Source of the DNA: Phormidium willei BDU 130791
GTDB taxonomy: Bacteria; Cyanobacteriota; Cyanobacteriia; Cyanobacteriales; Geitlerinemataceae
Direction of reading: 5' to 3'
Length of the DNA: 64,000 bases
Assembly (NCBI GenBank): GCA_001637315.1
Contig: LSZA01000007.1
Span: forward strand, 1 to 64,000
Position 1 is the stretch's first letter. Every line of letters starts with the position of its first letter. The notes below the pieces were generated by a model. The model worked only from the letters and a program-made list of their open reading frames with translations. It searched no databases and was not told where the DNA came from. Position numbers and translations under genes: made by a program. This document shows positions 16,497 to 25,221 of this stretch, piece by piece.

Positions 16497-17054
16497 ATGG
16501 TTGAAACGATCCAAAAATCTCTAAGCTTAACGGACTTTCTAGAACGTCCTGAAACCAAGCCCGCCTCGGAATATATCAACGGTAAAATCTCACAAAAGCC
16601 CATGCCTCAAGGCGAACATAGTCGTTTACAGTATAAACTGTGCTTTGCCATTAATGCTGTGACTGAACCCGCAAAAATTGCCCTAGCCTTCCCAGAATTG
16701 CGCTGTACATTTGCAGACCGTTCTCTTGTGCTGGATATTGCGGTCTTCCGCTGGCAACGCATCCCAAAAACCGACAGCGGACGAATTGCCAACCGGTTTA
16801 ACACCTATCCCGATTGGATGATTGAAATCCTCTCGCCTCAGCAAAGTACAACCCAGGTGTTAAACAAATTATTACAGGCTTGCCAACAGGGAACTCAGCT
16901 TGGCTGGTTGATTAACCCAGAAGAAGCAACGGTTCTAGTGATTAGCGAGAATCAACGCCTTGATGTCTTTAGCCAAGATGATCAACTGCCAGTTTTAGAA
17001 GGAATTGATTTGTCTGTAACAGTTGGTAATATCTTAGAATGGTTAACCATTTAG
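16497..17054 (+). CDS. Uma2 family (PD-(D/E)XK fold) protein
   Basis: A 185-residue Uma2 protein started at 16497 (MVETIQKSLSLTDFLERPE), preceded by AAGGAG at about 16486-16491. The longer open frame overlaps the glycosyltransferase gene and is not needed. Family residues: Asp80 in LVLDIAVFRW, Glu110 in WMIEILSP, Lys124 (QVLNKLLQACQQGTQLGWLINPEE). The tail ISVTVGNILEWL type ending is typical of one Uma2 subgroup. It is the only one of the four Uma2 genes here on the plus strand. Role unknown. Confidence 0.87.
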   Translation: MVETIQKSLSLTDFLERPETKPASEYINGKISQKPMPQGEHSRLQYKLCFAINAVTEPAKIALAFPELRCTFADRSLVLDIAVFRWQRIPKTDSGRIANRFNTYPDWMIEILSPQQSTTQVLNKLLQACQQGTQLGWLINPEEATVLVISENQRLDVFSQDDQLPVLEGIDLSVTVGNILEWLTI

Positions 17055-17183
17055 GGAGTTAAACCTAATCGAAAAAATGGTATTAAATTAATTTTCCTGG
17101 TCATTCAAAGTCATTCAAATCAAATTTATATCTAAAAAATAGGCAGAGTTTGGGTGTTCAGAATCCAGGCGTACGTCCCCCTT

Positions 17184-17936
17184 CTATTGCCACTTTCTGG
17201 CAATATAGACCCCATAACCAATGTAAGACTTATAGGTCTCGTAGAGGTCAATTTCTCGTTGTTCAGCCGCGACGATCGCGCGTGCTTCGTCGCTATTCTC
17301 ATGTCGAGTCAGGAACTCCTCAAATCGAGCCTGCATGGGTCGGTAATACTCATTCAACCAACACTGTTCTGGTAACACGAAGTACCCGACTGGCGAAAAT
17401 CCCTGTTTTTCTAAACTCTTGATCTTCGCCGAAGCGACATCGATTTCGGGATACTCACTATCCCAGTGCTTCTGGAGTTCTCTGGGTCGCGAATCTGTCA
17501 ACCATGTGATCTCGGAAGCCACGAACCAACCACCCGGCTTCAGAAAACGTCGCCACTCGGCTACACCCTTTTCAAATCCAATGTTGTAAATTGCCCCTTC
17601 AGACCAGATGACATCAAGTTCCTCGTCCGCAAAAGGTAGGTCCTCCATTGAGCGAGCAAGGGGCGATATTTTATGGGCGACCCCTGCCTTGTTAGCCCTT
17701 TGTGCGAGTACATCCAGAAAATCTTGAAGGAAATCGACCGCCGTCACCTGGGCATTTAAGAGTTGAGCCAGAACGATGGTGGATGCACCAGTACCGCAGC
17801 CAATATCTGCAATTTTCAGTGGGGCCGCTCGGTCAATTCGGGCTAGATTGAGAGCTAATTCTGTTTCCGCATTGCCACCTGGTCCTTGGCGATCGCCGCC
17901 TTTGTGTAAATCGATTAACAGTTGATAGTCAGCCAT
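17184..17936 (-). CDS. Class I SAM-dependent methyltransferase
   Basis: A 250-residue methyltransferase from the ATG at 17936 (MADYQLLIDLHKGGDRQGPGG). SAM-binding motif I is IADIGCGTG at 42-50, the motif II acidic residue is in VTAVDFLQDFL, and the post-motif region includes DLPFADEELDVIWSEGAIYNIGFEKG. The HKGGDRQGPG opening and the IWSEGAIYNIGF segment occur in a subgroup of small-molecule methyltransferases. The substrate is not deducible. It is flanked by non-coding gaps on both sides, so it is likely monocistronic. Its base composition is a little less HIP1-rich than the neighbours. Confidence 0.87.
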   Translation of the reverse strand: MADYQLLIDLHKGGDRQGPGGNAETELALNLARIDRAAPLKIADIGCGTGASTIVLAQLLNAQVTAVDFLQDFLDVLAQRANKAGVAHKISPLARSMEDLPFADEELDVIWSEGAIYNIGFEKGVAEWRRFLKPGGWFVASEITWLTDSRPRELQKHWDSEYPEIDVASAKIKSLEKQGFSPVGYFVLPEQCWLNEYYRPMQARFEEFLTRHENSDEARAIVAAEQREIDLYETYKSYIGYGVYIARKWQ

Positions 17937-18183
17937 GACTTTAGTCCTTATTATTTGAAAAGGTGAATGATAGATTAAACATGAATTAGCCAATCAACTA
18001 TCTTAGATTCAGCCAAGATTTAATTGACTATAAAACCCTAATTCCCTCATTTTAAAATCATTTAAAACCATGATACTCAGCATTTTGATATCAGATTTAG
18101 TACGATTCATCTTATGAAGGATTTGGGCAGATTTACGTTTTACAAGTTTAGAATTGAGCAACTTATCGTCCCGAATGTAACGG

Positions 18184-19146
18184 CTACGCTCGATTATAGC
18201 GGTCTAACACCGTCAATTGATGATACAACAATGCCATTTGCGGTAAACTTGCTCCAGCGGCGGTTCCGCGACGGAGGGGAGTCCCCACAATTGCCTCAAT
18301 TTCCAGCGGTCGTTTGCCCTCAAAGTCCAATTTCATACTGGTTAAATAGGGAGGCATCTTTTCGGTCGTGTTTAACATCTCCTCGACAAACGCTTCGGGA
18401 ATTTCTCGCCCACAAGCCTTCGCCCCCGCCACAACTTCAGCCATTAAAGAGTTCACCGCTTGACGACTATTCGGATCGCTAATCAGGCGATCGGTTTTGG
18501 CATCTAATACCACCGATAAGCCGTTAAAGGGAATGTTCCAAACCAGTTTTTTCCAACGGGCCAGCAATAAATCCTCGTGAAATTGCATGGGAATCTCGGC
18601 CCGCTCAAAATCCTGGGCGATCGCCCACATCCGGTCCGTCACCCCTTGCGGCCTATAATCCGGGTGATAGTCTCCGAGGGCGATCGCCCCATAATCCAAA
18701 TGACGAATCTGGCCGGGGCCAACCTTATTAGAACAGATAAAACACAATCCCCCGAGAACGCGATCGCCCCCCACCCACTCCGCCACCTCATCTTCAACCC
18801 CCAACCCATTCTGCAACACCAACACCACCCCATTGGGTTTCAATAAAGGCGGTAACAACTCTCCCAACACCTGATTCTGAGTCGTTTTCAGAGCTAAAAT
18901 GACCACATCACAAGTAGGCATATCGGCTACATCCCCATAAGCCTGAACCTCCCCTAACTGAAAATTCCCCCCAGGGGATTCCACCGTTAACCCCCGCTGA
19001 CGAATCACCTCATAATCGCTGCGGGTGAGGAAATGCACCTCCACCCCCGCCTGTTGTAGTTTCGCACCATAATAGCCACCAATCGCGCCAGTTCCGACAA
19101 TGGCGTAGCGACGGGAAGTTGAAGCCGATGGAGGAAATGATGCCAT
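18184..19146 (-). CDS. 2-dehydropantoate 2-reductase family protein
   Basis: A 320-residue ketopantoate reductase-type enzyme (PanE/ApbA), normally reducing 2-dehydropantoate to pantoate with NADPH for CoA synthesis. The NADPH-binding loop GTGAIGG is at 18-24. The conserved Lys appears in ARWKKLVWNIPFNGLSVVLDAKTD, and the C-terminal helical domain contains SMKLDFEGKRPLEIEAIVG with the usual Ser-Met...Asp pattern. Cyanobacteria often carry several paralogues, and a related oxidoreductase role is possible, so no gene symbol is assigned. It begins 19 bases after the stop of the upstream unknown gene (19166-19759), so the two may be cotranscribed. Confidence 0.87.
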   Translation of the reverse strand: MASFPPSASTSRRYAIVGTGAIGGYYGAKLQQAGVEVHFLTRSDYEVIRQRGLTVESPGGNFQLGEVQAYGDVADMPTCDVVILALKTTQNQVLGELLPPLLKPNGVVLVLQNGLGVEDEVAEWVGGDRVLGGLCFICSNKVGPGQIRHLDYGAIALGDYHPDYRPQGVTDRMWAIAQDFERAEIPMQFHEDLLLARWKKLVWNIPFNGLSVVLDAKTDRLISDPNSRQAVNSLMAEVVAGAKACGREIPEAFVEEMLNTTEKMPPYLTSMKLDFEGKRPLEIEAIVGTPLRRGTAAGASLPQMALLYHQLTVLDRYNRA

Positions 19147-19165
19147 AACTCAGTCCGATTGCAGT

Positions 19166-19759
19166 CTATTGAAAGCCTTGTTGCCAAACTCCAATATAAA
19201 CGTGGGTGTCACTTTCCCAAAAAATGACTCCCTCCATCGCCGCCAGTTGGAAGCGGTACTCTGAGATATCCCCTTCCCAGACGCGGTGAAATCCCAATTC
19301 GATCGCCTCATTGAGTTGACAGCCCAACATACTATCCAAGGTGGACAACACCAGAGGCCATTCTAAGCTATGGTGAAACGAGGCTTCAGTCTGCCGTAAA
19401 ACATTAGATTTATCATCAAACAACAATCCCAGACTGACCTGATTGGGAATTAGATAATAGACCAGGGCCGTACTGTTGCCCCAATACCCCCGTTGTACCG
19501 CCGCCGGAGCTCCAATCATCCGTTCAACCTGGGGTTTAGACGTTCCCGGCTGAAACCCCGGTAACCCGAAGCCACTCGGTTCATCCTCACAATGCAGTTG
19601 TTGAGGCACAACCTGGGGAATCCGCTCCCCTGGCGACTCTGTGGTTCTCACAGCCCCCAATTGACTCGACTCTCGGGCCATCCAGGATGGAGCCATCAGT
19701 AGGCCCATGACGATCGCCCAACCCATCAGACCCCGATAATACCGATCATTTACCCGCAT
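19166..19759 (-). CDS. Exported conserved hypothetical protein
   Basis: A 197-residue protein with an N-terminal hydrophobic segment (residues 9-25, GLMGWAIVMGLLMAPSW) that may be a signal peptide or anchor. The mature part has the pattern GFGLPGFQPGTSKPQVERMIGAPAAVQRGYWGNSTALVYYLIP, close to the small-lipoprotein 'SmpA/OmlA-like' arrangement in which GxS..EV...G.P precedes a Y-strand; this is only a resemblance. One CEDE and one GCQL cysteine could pair. Function unknown. Confidence 0.7.
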   Translation of the reverse strand: MRVNDRYYRGLMGWAIVMGLLMAPSWMARESSQLGAVRTTESPGERIPQVVPQQLHCEDEPSGFGLPGFQPGTSKPQVERMIGAPAAVQRGYWGNSTALVYYLIPNQVSLGLLFDDKSNVLRQTEASFHHSLEWPLVLSTLDSMLGCQLNEAIELGFHRVWEGDISEYRFQLAAMEGVIFWESDTHVYIGVWQQGFQ

Positions 19760-20063
19760 ACTCTCTAGAATTTGGTTAAATTAAGAGACGCTCCAACCGA
19801 TCCTGTTGCCCAGTTCAGGACACAGTGATGTCCCTTATTTTAAGGCCGTTAATCCCAATTTTTCAGCCGGAGGTGACCGCCTGAGCCGACCCAACAATGG
19901 TCATAAATTCAGCGGGTTAATTCAGCTAAGCATTCACCCTGGCGTCACGTTTTGACCTCAAATAGACTTGACAAAAATTACATTTTATGGTAAAAGGATT
20001 GAGCAATAAGAAGTGAGCAATGTTGACCATTTCAAGACCATCTGACCCGATAATTGCCGCCAC
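19760..20063. other. Divergent intergenic region
   Basis: About 300 bases between two divergently read unknown genes. It holds the promoter candidate at 19968-19996. The rest shows no reading frame of note and no clear repeat. Confidence 0.5.
19968..19996 (+). promoter_or_regulatory. Candidate sigma-70-type promoter
   Basis: A perfect -35 box TTGACA (19968-19973) is followed after 17 bases by TAAAAG (19991-19996), a 4/6 match to TATAAT. It points to the gene starting at 20064, with a leader of about 60 bases. Recognised by consensus only. Confidence 0.5.
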
Positions 20064-20651
20064 GTGTCTTCCCCAACCCTCAACTATCTGATTATCGATG
20101 ACCTTGAACAGCCCCCAGCGCAACGGGTGGGAACCTTAGTGCGCCTATCTGGGCGACGGGATAGTCCCAAAACCCGTCAAGGGGCGATCGAACTCGTGCG
20201 AAAATTATGGGAAGAGGATTTACTTCCCGCCGATCGCTTTGCCAACGGAATTCATCAAGACTCAATTATGGCCGTCTCCGAACCCACCGATACTCAAACC
20301 CTCCTTCCCGTCGAACGAGGCGCCCAGGAACTCTGTCAACTCCTGAGCCTACAAGTCACCCATCAACAAACCTGTCAGGAAGCACGCCCCCTCGTTAGCC
20401 TCGTGCAGGCCGTACTCGACAACGAGCGATCGCTCAGCCCCGAAGAACTCGAACTGGCCAGCGATCGCAAAACCGGCAAACTTCTGCAAAAAGTCGCCAG
20501 TAGCCACGCCGAACTGAGCCGCTTCCGCGACTCCATGAGCGGCGATGCACAACTCATCCTAGAAATTATCCGCGCCGAAACGCCGGGAGATGTCGCCATC
20601 GAATCCCCTGAAAGCGTCACCAACGGCGCGAGCAAAGCGAGCAAGGCTTAA
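20064..20651 (+). CDS. Conserved hypothetical protein, GTG start
   Basis: A 195-residue soluble protein beginning with GTG at 20064 (MSSPTLNYLIIDDLEQPPAQRVG). No family is recognised. The sequence is helical and charged, with ALELV-type helices (GAIELVRKLWEEDLLPADRFANGIHQ) and a Glu/Arg-rich middle, and its C-terminus is a low-complexity SKASKA. Third-position composition and HIP1 sites look like the neighbouring genes, so it is a native gene. It reads convergently with gatA, whose stop lies 17 bases further on. Confidence 0.65.
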   Translation: MSSPTLNYLIIDDLEQPPAQRVGTLVRLSGRRDSPKTRQGAIELVRKLWEEDLLPADRFANGIHQDSIMAVSEPTDTQTLLPVERGAQELCQLLSLQVTHQQTCQEARPLVSLVQAVLDNERSLSPEELELASDRKTGKLLQKVASSHAELSRFRDSMSGDAQLILEIIRAETPGDVAIESPESVTNGASKASKA

Positions 20652-20667
20652 CCCCCAGCCGAACCCC

Positions 20668-22131
20668 CTAAACCGAGAGTTTAGGGCTACGAGTATGCCA
20701 GAGCGTCGCCTGTTCATAAGCATTCGCAATCTCTAGGAGTCGTTCCTCCTGAAGCACATTGCCAATCATCTGCATCCCAATCGGTAACCCTTGACTATCA
20801 AAACCACAGGGAAGACTCAACGCCGGTAATCCCGCCAAATTCACCGGAATCGTCATCAAATCCGACAGATACATACTCAAGGGATCATCCGTCTTCTCCC
20901 CCGCCTTAAAGGCCGTCGTCGGCGAGGTGGGGGTAATTAGCACATCGGCTTGAGCAAACGCCTTCTGGAAATCCTGACAAATCAACGTCCGCACCTTCTG
21001 AGCCTTGAGATAATAGGCATCATAATAGCCCGCTGAGAGAGCATACGTCCCAATCACAATACGGCGTTTAACTTCCGGGCCAAACCCTTGAGCGCGAGTT
21101 TTCTCATACATCTCCAGCAGATTGTCTGCATCTTCGGCCCGTAGGCCGTACTTCACCCCGTCATAGCGAGCTAAGTTGGCCGAGGCCTCCGAGGGAGCAA
21201 TGATGTAGTAGGTGGGTAAGCCATAACTAAAGGTGGGACAAGAAATCACAGAAATCTCCGTTCCCAACTCTTGCAACACCTCGATCGCCGCTTTAACGGC
21301 TGTTTCCACCTCAGGATCGAGGCCCTTACCAAAGGTTTCTTGAATAATCCCTACCCGTAACCGTCCTTTCGGCTTGAGGTTGGGTTTCACGGCCCGGGAG
21401 TAATGGGGAATATCGACCTTGAGACTGGTCGAATCGCGGGGATCATAGCCGGCGATCGCCTCTAGCAACGTCGCTGCATCCTCAACCGTGCGCCCAAACG
21501 GACCAATTTGATCCAACGACGAGGCGTAGGCCACCAACCCGTAGCGCGAGACTAAACCGTAGGTGGGTTTCATCCCCACCACCCCACAGAACGAGGCTGG
21601 CTGACGAATGGAGCCGCCCGTATCCGAGCCTAACGCGACCACCGCTTCATCGGCCGCCACCGCCGCCGCTGAACCGCCAGACGAGCCACCGGGAACCCGA
21701 GAGACATCCCAGGGATTGGCCGTTACCTGATAGGCTGAGTTCTCCGTCGAACTCCCCATAGCGAACTCATCTAAATTGGTTTTACCCAACAAAATCGCCC
21801 CTGCCGCTTCTAGCTTCTCAATGACGGTGGCATTGTAGGGGGGAACGTAGTTTTCTAAAATCCGAGAACCACAGGTGGTGGGAACCCCACGCATACAGAG
21901 ATTATCCTTAATGGCGATGGGAATCCCCTCGAGCAGTCCAATGGACTCCCCCGCCGCGATTTTGGCATCCACTCGCCGCGCCTGGGCGATCGCCGCTTCA
22001 GCCGTCACGTGGAGAAAGCTGTGAAGTTGCGGTTCCAACGCATCAATGCGATCAAGGGTTTCCTGGGTCATTTCAACCGCCGATCGCTCTTTATTAATCA
22101 ATTCTCGGTGCAACTCACGAATGGATGCCAT
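20668..22131 (-). CDS. gatA: Glu-tRNA(Gln)/Asp-tRNA(Asn) amidotransferase subunit A
   Basis: The amidase subunit of GatCAB, which liberates ammonia from glutamine to convert Glu-tRNA(Gln) to Gln-tRNA(Gln); cyanobacteria depend on this route. The 487-residue protein has the Ser-cisSer-Lys triad of amidase-signature enzymes: Lys75 in IAIKDN, Ser150 in [14 protein letters not shown] and Ser174 in [11 protein letters not shown], with the spacing of known GatA. The start [11 protein letters not shown] is the normal one. gatB and gatC are not adjacent. Confidence 0.97.
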   Translation of the reverse strand: MASIRELHRELINKERSAVEMTQETLDRIDALEPQLHSFLHVTAEAAIAQARRVDAKIAAGESIGLLEGIPIAIKDNLCMRGVPTTCGSRILENYVPPYNATVIEKLEAAGAILLGKTNLDEFAMGSSTENSAYQVTANPWDVSRVPGGSSGGSAAAVAADEAVVALGSDTGGSIRQPASFCGVVGMKPTYGLVSRYGLVAYASSLDQIGPFGRTVEDAATLLEAIAGYDPRDSTSLKVDIPHYSRAVKPNLKPKGRLRVGIIQETFGKGLDPEVETAVKAAIEVLQELGTEISVISCPTFSYGLPTYYIIAPSEASANLARYDGVKYGLRAEDADNLLEMYEKTRAQGFGPEVKRRIVIGTYALSAGYYDAYYLKAQKVRTLICQDFQKAFAQADVLITPTSPTTAFKAGEKTDDPLSMYLSDLMTIPVNLAGLPALSLPCGFDSQGLPIGMQMIGNVLQEERLLEIANAYEQATLWHTRSPKLSV

Positions 22132-22220
22132 GCACGAACCTCTACCTTAGCGTGGACTTAAAAAACAAAAGTGATACCACTGTACTGTAACTCAGAGGAT
22201 GTCCCCTAGCCACATCGCGG

Positions 22221-22589
22221 TTAATCTTCATCGAGGGGTAAGCCCATGCGAACTTTCCCCTTCCCGAAATAGCGACCGAACTGAAGTTCATAGACTTCAT
22301 CTTCATCCTGGGTCTCGACCTCGATATCCGAACGAGGATAACTGACACAGAGGAGAGCATAGCCTTTTTTCTGGAGCGCCGGCGACAGGCCCATGGCTTC
22401 AGGTTGGTACAATTCCCCCGAGATTACCCGCACGGCGCACGTCGTACAAGCGCCGTTACGACAGGAGAAGGGTAAATCGACCCCCTGGTTTTCCGCCGAT
22501 TGCAGAATATAGCGATCTTCAGGAACCGTGACGGTGTAGTCTTTACCGTTTTGGCGATCGTGAATGCGAATTTGATGGGTACGAGTCAT
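22221..22589 (-). CDS. 2Fe-2S plant-type ferredoxin
   Basis: A 122-residue ferredoxin with the chloroplast-type cluster ligands Cys43, Cys48, Cys51 (CRNGACTTC) and Cys81. It carries one-electron transfers in the cytoplasm. The start at 22589 (MTRTHQIRIHDRQNGKDYTV) is preferred over 22601. It is longer than photosynthetic PetF (about 97 residues), with an extra C-terminal tail (YELQFGRYFGKGKVRMGLPLDED), and belongs with the 'long' cyanobacterial ferredoxins whose partners are not established. It is upstream of gatA by about 90 bases, in the same direction. Confidence 0.92.
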   Translation of the reverse strand: MTRTHQIRIHDRQNGKDYTVTVPEDRYILQSAENQGVDLPFSCRNGACTTCAVRVISGELYQPEAMGLSPALQKKGYALLCVSYPRSDIEVETQDEDEVYELQFGRYFGKGKVRMGLPLDED

Positions 22590-22762
22590 AGAGAGGATCA
22601 TCTGTTGTCCAATCTGAGCTTAGGGCAAAGTGGCGGGACACTACAACGGCATCGCTAGGCGCTCATTCTAACCCATTGAGCCTCAACCCTCACGGGCTGG
22701 GGATGTTGGGGGGCGATCGCCCAAACTTCGATGTCATTTTTCGCCACAAATCTCTAAAAGGC

Positions 22763-22791
22763 TTGGCGATCGCCAAAATCTCTGTTAAGAT
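22763..22791 (+). promoter_or_regulatory. Candidate promoter for tRNA-Ser
   Basis: TTGGCG (22763-22768) and TAAGAT (22786-22791) are separated by exactly 17 bases. They lie 38 bases ahead of the tRNA on the same strand. The -35 box overlaps a HIP1-like GGCGATCGCC, so its match is partly coincidental. Confidence 0.5.
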
Positions 22792-22829
22792 GGGAAAGCT
22801 ATGACTGAAAAACTCAAAACAGTCTCTGA

Positions 22830-22916
22830 GGAGAGGTGGCCGAGCGGTTTAAGGCGCAGCACTGGAAATGCTGTTTAGGGGCAACTCTAACGAGGGTTCG
22901 AATCCCTCCCTCTCCG
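22830..22916 (+). tRNA. tRNA-Ser (GGA)
   Basis: An 87-nt serine tRNA. Acceptor stem GGAGAGG (22830-22836) pairs with CCTCTCC (22909-22915), followed by discriminator G. Anticodon stem CAGCA/TGCTG (22857-22861/22869-22873) encloses the loop CTGGAAA with anticodon GGA at 22864-22866, reading UCC/UCU. T arm GAGGG-TTCGAAT-CCCTC is at 22892-22908. The long variable arm typical of serine tRNA lies between 22874 and 22891. The 3' CCA is not encoded (TTC follows), so it is added post-transcriptionally. Confidence 0.97.
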
Positions 22917-22920
22917 TTCC

Positions 22921-22958
22921 CACAGAAAAGACGCACCGTCTGGTGCGTCTTTTCTGTG
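22921..22958. terminator. Strong bidirectional terminator after tRNA-Ser
   Basis: A perfect 17-bp inverted repeat, CACAGAAAAGACGCACC (22921-22937), with loop GTCT, pairs with its exact complement (22942-22958). A T-run sits in the 3' arm on either strand. It lies four bases after the tRNA and 24 bases beyond the stop of the minus-strand EamA gene, so it can end both transcripts. Confidence 0.9.
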
Positions 22959-22981
22959 TTTCTGGCTGTTCTATACAAGCC

Positions 22982-24874
22982 TTAACCCTTACGAGCCAGC
23001 ATCATCCGCTCTAAACTCAAGGCCACCACACCAGCCGTAACCACTAACATCCCAAAAATTTGGTTACCCGTTAATTGCTCGCCAATTAAAAAGAAACCCA
23101 ACAACGCCGTCATCACCGGACCCGTTGCCCCAACAATCGAGGCCAACGAAGCCCCCGCATAGCGGATGGCAAAGTTGTTGAGAACATAGCTAATCAGCGT
23201 CAGCAGGCCCAACCAAAACCCGCCCCAGAGTAAGCCACCAATGTTTTGAGTCGGCAAGCTCATCGTCGCATCCAAGCGCTCAACCACCACTAAGCCGACA
23301 AAAGAAAAGACAAACACACAGACAAAATTCGCAAAGCTGAAGGAAATCGGGTGTAGTTGCTTCGAGGCAATCTGAGTCAGCAACACATATCCCGCAAAGG
23401 CCACCCCTGATCCTAACGCCGTCAAACTTCCCAAAACTAGCCCCCCACCGGCTAATCCTCCCGAGAAAATCGTAAAAATTCCGGGAACAGCCGATAAGCT
23501 GCCGATGAGGATCACCGCCATAATAACGGCTCGGGTGATGGTGGGTCGGGCGCCAAAGAGGAACCAAGCCCCCAACACGGTGACAATGGGGAAAATAAAG
23601 AATAGAGTAATCGCTACTGCCGTGGGAATGTTACCGATGGCAATATAAATCAAGACCTGCGAGGCAAACAGAGCCACACCACTCCAAACCACCTGATATT
23701 GCAGACGGCGGTTTTCAGGCCGTTGAAAGTCCTTCAATTCTTGCCACCATTGCGGATACAGCTGCATCGCCACCAATGGCATCAACACAACCACCACCAC
23801 CATCCGCATAAACAGAATCAGCATGGAGTTGCCCAAACTCGGGGAAATAATGCCTCCCCAAGTCACCCCTCCCCCGATGAGTTCCAGAATGGTCTGTTCA
23901 CTGAGAATCACCCGGATGCTGACATTAAACAGAGACAACACCGCCGAGTACAGCAGGGCCAGAATCAGTCCCGTTTGGACTTGAGAGGCCGGTTTAGGCG
24001 CGGGCGGTGGCGGTGCATCATTGGGGATGGGCTGATTCTCATCCACCTCTGACTCCAGGGCCTCAGGGGTGGGAACTGGAGGTGTCGGAACCAGGTTGTT
24101 GTCTTCCGTCGAGGGGGTTGGAGCATCGCTGGCAGGAGCCGAGGACTCAAGGCTAGGCGTTTCTGCGGCCCCGTTGCGGTAGGCCCGAGGAGATAGGCTC
24201 GGTCTGGTCGGTTGGCTGGCCTCGTCTCGTAATTCTTGGCCTAAACGACTCACGAGGGTATCAAGGAGTGCTTCCCCTTGTTGTTGTAGATTGTCGAGTT
24301 GATGCAGAGATTGCCAGAGATCACTGCGGTAGTTGCCCAGTTCCTGACTCAATCCTCGATAGGTTTGGTGGAAGCGGCTATCGACGGAATCTCGCAGGCG
24401 ATCGCCCTCATTTAAGGACGCTCGGGGACGGCTAGGAGGCAATTGGCGGGCCGCCAGTTCCTCGACGTGAGCGGAGAGCCGTTCTTCGAGACTGGCCGCC
24501 ACCAATTGCGCCAATTGTTGCACCCACACCTGACGCTCATCGTCTGATTCACTCAGCGCGGGGGGACGTTGGCCGGGAGAGAGTTGTTGATAGCGATCTT
24601 GCAGTTGGTTGATATCATCGAGCAGTCGTGTTTTCTCCGCTTGCAGACGGCTGACATCTCGCGTGAGTTGCACGATGAGATCCTGTTGTAGATGTTTGAG
24701 ATCCTCAGTCAGCTCGGTTAATACGGTTTCGACCGAGCGATCGCCGATACCGTCGGGGTTGGTCAATCGCGTTTCCCTTTGCTCCATAAGTCCTGAGTCC
24801 TTACTCTCTCCTATCAGTTCACTGGCGATCGCCTCAGAACGGTGTGACGGCTCCATTGCCCTCCGCTCGCTCAT
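22982..24874 (-). CDS. EamA/DMT-type transporter with long coiled-coil N-terminal domain
   Basis: A 630-residue fusion. Residues 1-230 are hydrophilic with predicted coiled coil (ELTEDLKHLQQDLIVQLTRDVSRLQAEKTRLLDDINQL region and a second stretch near 175-220). Residues 230-297 are Pro/Ser/Glu-rich. From about 300 a ten-helix drug/metabolite-transporter (EamA) part begins. It shows the two-fold repeat: the second EamA half includes GLLTLISYVLNNFAIRYAGASLASIVGATGPVMTALLG, typical of the family. Substrate unknown; the permease usually exports small metabolites. A second start is possible at 24856 (MEPSHRS). The long cytosolic N-terminus is much larger than standard EamA proteins (about 300 residues). 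Confidence 0.87.
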   Translation of the reverse strand: MSERRAMEPSHRSEAIASELIGESKDSGLMEQRETRLTNPDGIGDRSVETVLTELTEDLKHLQQDLIVQLTRDVSRLQAEKTRLLDDINQLQDRYQQLSPGQRPPALSESDDERQVWVQQLAQLVAASLEERLSAHVEELAARQLPPSRPRASLNEGDRLRDSVDSRFHQTYRGLSQELGNYRSDLWQSLHQLDNLQQQGEALLDTLVSRLGQELRDEASQPTRPSLSPRAYRNGAAETPSLESSAPASDAPTPSTEDNNLVPTPPVPTPEALESEVDENQPIPNDAPPPPAPKPASQVQTGLILALLYSAVLSLFNVSIRVILSEQTILELIGGGVTWGGIISPSLGNSMLILFMRMVVVVVLMPLVAMQLYPQWWQELKDFQRPENRRLQYQVVWSGVALFASQVLIYIAIGNIPTAVAITLFFIFPIVTVLGAWFLFGARPTITRAVIMAVILIGSLSAVPGIFTIFSGGLAGGGLVLGSLTALGSGVAFAGYVLLTQIASKQLHPISFSFANFVCVFVFSFVGLVVVERLDATMSLPTQNIGGLLWGGFWLGLLTLISYVLNNFAIRYAGASLASIVGATGPVMTALLGFFLIGEQLTGNQIFGMLVVTAGVVALSLERMMLARKG

Positions 24875-25221
24875 ATCGGCTTGCCCAACATCTTAAACGG
24901 TCTTTTGCCTCGATTGGAAGGGTATTTCTACAGCTTCTGACTCAAATCCCGCCCCTGGCCTCTTTATTCTGAACCCTAGACACAAAAAAGGCGCGGCTAT
25001 TGAGTGAAGCCACGCCCAAACGGTTGAGTTTCGGTTGAATTTAAAGGATGTTTACTAAAACAGGTGTTTATTAAAGAATGGTTAAGACCATGGCTCCAGT
25101 TTAGTCTAAATTTTTGTAAAAAACTAGCCCTGTCACATCGAATTATGTTATAGGGGTCATGACTTTTCCCTATGTCAAGGCCAATCTCAAGTCTCAGATG
25201 AGCTTCAATCCTCAATGTCTC
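24875..25221. other. Non-coding stretch with a minus-strand terminator
   Basis: About 350 bases between the SNase-type gene and the EamA gene. It contains the terminator at 24984-25016 and an AT-rich segment (about 25040-25160). No reading frame is convincing. It may be a long 3' untranslated region of the nuclease gene or hold a small RNA ending at that terminator. Confidence 0.45.
24984..25016 (-). terminator. Intrinsic terminator, minus strand
   Basis: Read on the minus strand, GGCGTGGCT (25016-25008) pairs with AGCCGCGCC (24998-24990), with one G-U pair, followed by six T (24989-24984). It lies about 205 bases beyond the stop of the nuclease gene at 25222. Confidence 0.8.
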
